Source: Unio delphinus
Lineage: Eukaryota > Mollusca > Bivalvia > Unionida > Unionidae
Direction: 5' to 3'
DNA length: 64,000 bases
Assembly: GCA_029339505.1 (NCBI GenBank)
Contig: JAQISU010000169.1
Location: forward strand, 6,502,001-6,566,000
Part shown: positions 13,301 through 22,600 of the stretch, piece after piece
Position numbering within the stretch: the first letter of the stretch is position 1
Layout: each line of letters starts with the position of its first letter
Program-made: the position numbers and the translations under genes
Notes under the pieces: generated by a model
Databases searched by the model: none
The model's input: only the letters and a program-made list of their open reading frames with translations
Told to the model about the DNA's origin: nothing

Positions 13301-16116
13301 GTATCTCATTTATTCGCTGTGTACATTGAGGCTGGCTGATAACCGCTAGGTCTCGTCTGGTGTGTATTAATGTGTGCTGTTAATGCGTGACGAATTAGTC
13401 ATTTGACTAACAAGGGTCATTATAGGACACAAGGAGTCGATTGATGGCCTTAGAATCTGTTTAGCACCGATAGGAAGACCTGATAACGAGCAGGGATTAA
13501 TGCAAAATCCTCTGTATCATAAATAACAGGAAATTTAGGTTGTCTCTATTTATTTAAAAGGGAGAAAATAGCTCCTGAGACGTTTACTCCTGTGACGCAA
13601 TCATGTGGCGTATCAATTCTAAGACGTATACTGAGAAGTAGAGAGATACGTGTAGTGGGACGTACAATGCTGTGACGTACTCATGCGACGTATCAATTGT
13701 GAGAAGTATTCTGACAGTATCCTGAGACGGATTGTTAAAAGTAGCATCCAGAGATCCAGGGGTCTGAATAGCTACAGTGTAAATAGAGCGAACCTAAGAA
13801 ACGGGTTATGCAATTATACAAGACGTTGACTTTGATTGTTCACTCGATCCTATGATGAACTAAATCTATCTATAAACAGATCAGCAATTTTTATTTAAAT
13901 CAATTTGTGCTTTCCCTTGTAATTCTAGAACGTTTTGTTTTCTAAAAGCAAAGTATTGCTATGCCGTTACTTCATGTATCTTTCGATGAGCTGATTCTAG
14001 CGACTGCACGTTGTTGTGGTCGAGCGTAGCCATTTTGAGATGTCCCTTCGTACATCGATATGCTCGTTACCCATTCGCGTATTTTGTACAACAATAGAAG
14101 ATTTTAATATTAAAGTACCTGCACAAACATTCGAAAATGAGAATAATATATTCCGATAGATTTGTCATGACTGATTATATTGTCTTACATTATGTTAAAT
14201 TAGGAGAAATTCAAACACGTAGTTGTGTGTACTTCTGTCGTGACATCATGTCCCGCCCGCGTGGTCGATTTGGATTGGCCGATCGATTGCAATACCCACC
14301 GATCCATGCTTTGTTTACCAGAATGTTTACACGTGCCAAACTTGTATATAATGAGCGTCGCTGCTCCAAATCGGGACCAGATAGGGTTAGGGCAGATAGG
14401 AGTAGAAAGAAAAGGCAGAAGACAGGTAGAAAAAGGACTGGTGAAGCTTGATAACTAGAATAACGATTAGTAAATCAAGAAAGAAAAATGAGAGGTAATT
14501 GTTTAAAGAGAAAAAACTGACTGTATGAAATTTAGAAAAGTAATTTGGAACTTAGATTTTAAAGTACAAGTTCTCATAAGCAGACGAAATTTCTACACCC
14601 GAATTTCAGAATCCAAAATAAGATTCTGAAATTCAGATCTTATAAATTTAAAAGAATATAATGTGTCCACTAAATAATTTTTAACACTTGGGCTTGGTTT
14701 TAGTAATTTATGAAGTGTTTTTAGATGATCGAGATATGTCCACTGTGGTTCTATTTACTGATATATTTCACTACGTAAAATTTGAATATGTAATCTGGTA
14801 AAAGGATGTAATTTGTTTAACAAATGAGAAATGATTGTATAAATATGTCCTGAATCTTTTAATCTTTCTATATTGTTGTTTTATCTCTAATGCTAGAGTC
14901 AGACGAACCCTTGTAGCTTCAGGGTCTGAAAATGATAGCTCAAACCCCAAAATAATTTTCAAGACCCCTTGAGGTTACAGTATATTCCTGATGTAATGAC
15001 TTTTCATAGTTGTTTTATGAAATTGATTAAATTGTATGTTTACCTATACAGAGGCTCGTGTTGGTTTGTTCTCTACATATCTGCTCAGATCTCTATTTCA
15101 GCTATAAGTTTCACCGCTTATCTTTATATTTTATATTTACTCGAATAATATCGAAGTCGTTTAACCTCTAGATAACGAAAAAAAATTAAGCGGGACACCC
15201 AATAAGTAAAACCCCATCTCCGACATTATGATGATGATGACGAAGATTTTGGTAGTTGTTGTGGTGGCAATGAAAACAACGAAAATTTGCTTTCATATAA
15301 AGTAGTGTCATTTTAAGTAACTTCACAAACAAAACCAACATAGATTCTGAGTTAGTGAAATGCATGAATTAAAGTCATTATAGATGGGAGAATTGCCACT
15401 ATCTTTAATCTATTTATCCAATCCAATTCGCCACCCCAATCAAAACCAAGCACATCCCAGTCTCCGATTGATTTTTCTCAGTAGTTACATTACCCTTCGA
15501 TTTTCTTATGAGAGGCAAAAATGCCTTGGTGACACGGATCAATCCATACAAATTGACCTCAGCACATTTCTTGAAAGCATCTATAGAACTCAGTTCCACT
15601 TCACCGTGCATATAAATACCGGCGTTGTTCACCAGACCCCATAACTCTAAAAGAGAGAGATATATATATGTATAAGAAGAGATCTTATTGTTAACATGTG
15701 ATTTATTTAAATTTAGACACAATGATAACTTCAGTACTCATAAGCGTAACAAAAACGCTGGGCCCACACCACCCACAAAAGCTTCATTATGATACCCCTC
15801 CCACCCCAAAAAACGTTATTTGATGGAAATATTGAGCCCCCACTGGTCCAGGCTTCCCACCCCATCCCCATCCAAAGCCCCACCCTAACTCCATCCTAAT
15901 ATTGGAGGTTTACTATGCCACTATCAGTACTGAAATGCAAATGTTGAGAATATATATAAAATAAATTCCTTGGTAGATGTAAATGTAAAAAAGAACATGA
16001 GATTATTTTTGCTTCTTCTACCATAAACGAAAAATATACATGACCAATATGAAACTGATATTAAACTGATGTATGATCTTACTGATGTAAACCATTTCAT
16101 GAAATAATAAAAATGA

Positions 16117-16153
<37 letters not shown>

Positions 16154-16154
16154 T

Positions 16155-16185
<31 letters not shown>

Positions 16186-16286
16186 TTAATAATAATAATA
16201 ATAATAATAACCTTCATTATCTGCTTGTTCTACTAAATTAATAATATAAATATCAGAATTATTATATAAATGATAAGCATCAATTA

Positions 16287-16344
<58 letters not shown>

Positions 16345-16604
16345 GAGGGCTATCTTGTTTATAAACACCCACATTTGTCATTCTGTGCGTCACGGATGCC
16401 AAACAAAACGTCGCAGATTCGAAACTGGCGGAGGCAGCCCAATATTTTAAAACGTTCTTGTGCTTTTATGTTCAAACTTTCTTGCTAACTCGCTCATCCG
16501 AACTTTAATAAACACAATTACATTTTAATTTTATTTTATATATTGAAACATTTTTTCATCAGTCCCGTCCTAAGACGGCATTAGCTAGTTCTAATTAGAT
16601 TAGC

Positions 16605-16655
<51 letters not shown>

Positions 16656-19547
16656 GTTAATGTTGATTTCATACAATCGATGTGATGATTTGTAATAGTT
16701 AAATTTGAGCAATGACATTAATTAATTTAGGTAATATATTTATTGAAAAAGACGCAATATTTTAAATACTAATTTTACTCAAAAGCAATAATGCAAAAAT
16801 AGATGTGTCAATGATATAACGAATGAGTTATTTTATCCAAACCTTTTTTAATCGCCAAATGACTGGTGATGGTTAGTTATAAACTAAAATTATCTATTGA
16901 ATATGAATTCTGAAATATCGTTAAAATTTTCATTGTTTACAATGAAATAGACAGGAGAATTAAATTAAATTGTCGTATACGCAAACATTAGTTGTTTTAA
17001 TGGTTATATACATGGTGTAGTCAAAGCTGACATGTTTCTGTGTCATGTTTGCTAAGCCTTAGCTATACAGTGATTTATAAGCTATAATCTACCTATTTTG
17101 TAAATATTACCGCTGTCTTGTGTTTGATCTCCAAACATTTCCGCGGGGTTTGTGTTAAAATATTACGCAAGGTTACGATGACTAGCCAGAGACCAGAAAC
17201 ATGAGTTCACGAAGGCGACTAATCGCGTCCCTTAACAAAGGATTGTCGTTTTCACACCTACATGTTAGAAGCATGGAGCAAAGTGAGTGAAGCAACCATC
17301 AGGGACATGCTCTGCGCAGATGATGCTGCCCTAGCCACTCAGACACAGCACCTGATGGCCAGCTTTGCTAAAGCATGCAGTGAGTTTGGACTGACCATCA
17401 GCCTAAATAACGCAAACGTGATGGTTCAAAACGTGGACCCCCAAGCATCATCATCAACAACTACGAACTTGAGGTAGTCAGTCAGTTCACGTACATCTGC
17501 TCTACCATCACCAACAACCTATCGCTGCATGCTGGGCAGAACAAGCGGATTGGAAAGGCTACAACAACTCTCTCCATGTTGTCGAAGAGAGTGTGGATCC
17601 ACAGCATGCTGACCCTGATCTTCGTGTACTGTGCCTGCATGCTAAGCAATCTCATGTATGCCAATAAAACCTGGACTCTGTACACCTCAGAAGATAAAAG
17701 ACCGAGCGCCTTTCACATGCGATGTCTCTGACGCATACTCGGGATCACTTGAAGTGACGAGGTGCTTTAACGTGCCAAGATTCCCAGCATGGTCACATTC
17801 CTCCGCCAAAGTCGCATCAAATGACTGGGCCATGTACATGGGATGGATAACTGACGGATCACCTTCTCTAATCGGATCTTGCCTCTGGCAAAAGGTCACT
17901 CGGACGGCCACATCTCCGCTTCAAGGATATCTGCAATTGCCCTTGACATCGACGTCAACACCTGGGAAGAGCGTTCTCTATATAGATCCAGCTGGCGACA
18001 TGCTCTGATCACTAGTTTGAAAGCCGACGAGGACAAACTACGCTTGCTAGCTGATGAAAAGTGATCTCGGAGGAATAAGAAGCTGCTCCAACACAGTTGC
18101 ATCGTCTCCTGAGACTAACGGATGCCAACAATGTTAAGGTTAGTTCAAGGATCAAAAGGTTAACTAGGCGTATTCTTATCCGTCCCCACGTTGATAGACA
18201 GTGAGAGTGACATTGTCGGCCAAGTTTGACTGGATCGGTCAACAGCGATAGCTAATCGAAAACTGAGATCGATGGCGTGATGAACGATTGCAAATCAAAA
18301 GGATTTACTCCCACAAAGAAGCCACTCATAATCTGGCGGCAGAACTTATAGGTAGATTGTAAAGAAAGACAAAACTTCAAAAATACTGAAAGTCATTTGC
18401 TCTATTTTTGCAAACTATTACGGCATCATAAATGTAATTATTGGTAGTGTGTACACTTACTTATTAGGATTGTGTGGACCACTAATTCATTTTCCAGAGA
18501 ACTTAATGTTAATATATTACAAAAATAAAAAGGTATGAATTAGATTGGTATAAAATCACACAATAAAGTTAGATACTTTTTTCCAACGTTGGAAAAGAGC
18601 ATAATTTGTTCGCATCTATACAGTGTGACTGCAGCATCTGTACTTTTGTTCTCGAATTTAGTGAATGCAACGGAAAGTGCTATCACTGAATTCTACAGAA
18701 GAATGCTTGATAATAAATAGTTGGCAGAATTGATATTTTAATACAAGTAATACTATTATACAGGTTACAGAATTTTTAATTCGTACTCTACGAAGATTCG
18801 AACCCAGGTCCGCGGGTAATTGGTACCCATCGCCTTGCCTGCACACACGAGCCCATATTCCCTAACGACTAAGCACTTGTCGCTAAAAAATGATAGTTGT
18901 GACATCCAATTTCAACATTTCTAAAAGATGAATATAAAAGCGTTGAAACAAAAAAGTTAAGAAGACCATAAATGAAAAAAAAAATAAAAATCACGAGGAC
19001 GGGAAAGTAATTTCCTTGATTACAACAAAAAAACAAAAGTTGGATTGATATACTAACATTTGGCAAGACTATGAAAAAAGTATTGCTAATCAGTCTGTTC
19101 ACAGAATCATGAAAACTGAACATTCATATTCTGTAATCACAATGATAACTATATCAGAACGGTACCAGATGCTTCCCTGAAAAGGTCGAGAACCGCATGC
19201 TACCCTTCCCCAAACCAACAACTATAATATAAAATAGTACCCGTTTCATCCAAATTTTGTTGAACAAATTCCAAAGCTGCGCGAACACTGTCGTCCCTAG
19301 TGACATCTAATGGTAATATCTGGATTCTGTTGGATTCATGTGCTGCTAATTTCTTGGACCCCTCCCCGTCTGGTAGTAAACAACCGGCGAACACTTTGAA
19401 AGTCTTCGTTGCTAAACGTTCAGCAAGATGGAATCCAAAACCTGCATACAAACAAATGAAAGACATGCAGCGAAACAGACATTTTTGTTATAGTCTAGGA
19501 AGTTTGAATAAGATACAGAATATGACGACCATCATGATCATGAAGAT

Positions 19548-19608
<61 letters not shown>

Positions 19609-22600
19609 CAGCAGCAGCAGTAGAAGAAGAAGAAGAAGAAGAAGAAGAAGAAGAAAAAGAAGAAGAAGAAGAAGAAGAAGAAGAATTAGAAGGGATGTGA
19701 AGGTTCAACGTATTTTGTTCGTGAGACATACATTTCTCGGTACAAGTCTCTTGCACTATGACAAAATGAAAAACACCTGTAAATTCAAGTAATTCAGTTA
19801 GAGCCCATTACGAGTATCCCCTAACCCTTCTAACCATCTTCTTTGGAATTTGCAAATGCAATATATTTTGGACGTGATATAAGTTTAAACTTTGAACGAA
19901 ACAATTGATAATAGTTGTTTGAAGCTTCTAATATTGCAACAAATATGATATCAATCACTCAATCAAACAATAAATCAATTAATTAATCACCAAAAAAATT
20001 TAACATACCAATCTGAAACGATAGCAAGGTTTTAATTGTATGGAAGTACATATGTTATTAATGTAGGCGTTTGCAGATTTTAAATCATTTGAAAATGCCT
20101 GTTTTGGTAGGTATGGGTTTAGGTTTTTAACATATGGAATTGCTTTTTTGATCAGTTTAGGTGTGTGTAAATTTTAAATTATCTTGAAGTACCTATTTCG
20201 TTCATTTATGCGTGTATAAGTTTTAAATTATATGAAAGTGCCAAATTAATTTAGGTATGTGTAGATTGGAAAAGATATCATAACAAAGCTATCGATTTTA
20301 AATTTTGGCTCGCATAACGGGATCCTGTTAACATAGAATCGAATTAGCATGCCCGAACCACATAAAGACATATATTTTTCATGCATTATAAATGCAAACA
20401 GAGAACAAACGCACCCAATAAACTAAAGGAATCTGAGTTCAATCTTTAAAGTGGACATATAATTCGGTAATTTCCAAGATTCGCTCGAAGACACCGACGC
20501 TCTAGTGGCCGAAAAGAATTTCTTAAATTCAACATAAGTCCGCTATTTCTCTTTAACTGCTTAGCGTTGACCAACTAAACATCGTAAGAAGTCTTCTGTG
20601 AAAACTCCATGTCGATATGATCATTCATCCAAAAAGAGTAGAAACAACAACATCATTAAGCTGGACCTTGTGGCGGTCATCATGTATGTCAGAACGGCGC
20701 CATTTACATTCTGGACCGTCCTCATCCGTGGCTATTTTAGACATTCGGGTGAATGGACCTGTAAACATCACTGGCAATCCTTCCAGTTTATGAGGAATAA
20801 AGATAACAAACTTATGCTAACCTACACACAAAACCATCCAATGACTTCTCTTGGTCTATGACTAGTTCAGCTAAATATTAGCCCATAAATGTCCCAAAAA
20901 CCTACAATATTCTCATTTAATGTATTTGTGCATTTATCGGAGTCATTTTTTAAACTCTTGGAACCCAATAAAGTACGAACGTCAGATTCATGTGTTATAC
21001 ACACAAGTATCCAAACGGTTTACATATCAACTTGATTTTAAACTCGACGTTTTTTCGAGCAGATGGGAGGGTGAACAGATCATTTTTTAGAAGAGTCCAT
21101 TCGCGAAAATAAAGCTTAAAAAATTTGAAGGTCATTAACGTCAAACAAAAGCCTCTAACCAACTGAGACTTCTATATTGTTTTTTTTTTATTTTACGTTT
21201 GTGTTTTTGGTTTCGTTTACTTAGCCGAACACAGTGTTGGATGTCACCCTCCATGCGGATATTTGTGTAAACAAAAAACGATGTAAATAAATCATTATTA
21301 TATCAATAATAACGCTTACAATGGAATCTCACACATCTAAACTAGCTCGACAGCGATAAGAGGCAGTTAGAGAAATATCTTCTTATCCGTGATTATGTCT
21401 ATCTGTCGTGATAGAGATAGATATGTAAAACCCGAGATGTTAGTGGCGTGTGGCGGGGTTTGTTATGCCGTCACTGTGGACAAGCGCGTCAGGAGTCTCA
21501 GATGGAATATATAGACTCTGAGAGGGTACAGAACAGTTAGTTAAACCAATTCTGGAACTAACCAAGAAACTTGTTACAGCAACTAAGGCAGCACAAAAAA
21601 CACGAGAAATAGAATCAAGCAATGACGCTAAACGAAGAAATTATATATATGTATACACACAAACCCAGTCAACTCCTAGATTGCCAAACGACATTCTTGC
21701 AGATCAAGGGTTATATGTGTAATATACATACACAACCACCAGGGGCCCTTCTTTACGAGCAACATATTTATGCTGGTAAATGAAAATTGTTTGCACGCCT
21801 TCCCCCAAAATCAACCCCGGGTGAGTGAAAATTAGCACCCAGTGCGTAGAATCATGGCGGGAAAGTGTACATGAATTTTCTGTTATTATTATATTTTTCT
21901 CGAAATTATCGAACGACGAGAAAACTCTCAAATATATCATAGTCTCTTTCGATGGTGCGAAGACGCATAGACTCATGAACGAATTGGGGAAAATACATTC
22001 CTAAAATCATTATTTAAATAAAATATGCACCATGTCGTTGTAACATTAAAATATTTCTAGATTGGTTATTTACAAGGAATACTGATGTGATCATGTGTGG
22101 CGATCATAGTCAACCACCACCTGGTACTGGATCTTCTCCACATGGATGGTTGAAAACGTGTGTGGACTATTATGAAGAAATAACTGATGGTCATGGAGCG
22201 CTTGATCCAGAATTCAGATAGTTCGAAAGGTCAATCAGACTACAACCAGCTATGATTAAATGTGAGGTAATGCGTGAAGCGATTCCAGAGACTACGACGA
22301 GCAATTTTTGGAATTCGTGGAATCCAAATGATTTCATCGGTTTTAGTTGAACGATAGCTCGTGATAAACTTCAACATCAATTATTTCTGTTATATAAAGA
22401 CAAAAAATAAAATCTAACTGTACCATTATTCTGGTGCCCTGCTTTTACAAAAGAGAAGGCGGTATATCCTCACGAATTACTTGTTATTCTTCGCGTACAA
22501 ATCAACGTCGAGAAGCAGTTGAAACTGGCCTGTGGATTGCAGGTCTACCCATGGATCTTACCACGCGGGAATTGTATATGTGGTTACACTCCATAGACTG

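Noticed and set aside
14137..14458. A short basic protein gene
   Set aside because: It lies deep in SDR intron 3, has no conserved motif, and an overlapping frame of similar length is also open.
17658..18102. ORFs of 60-116 codons over 17658-18102
   Set aside because: They are shifted or antisense readings of the LINE relic, and the RT motifs fall in other frames.
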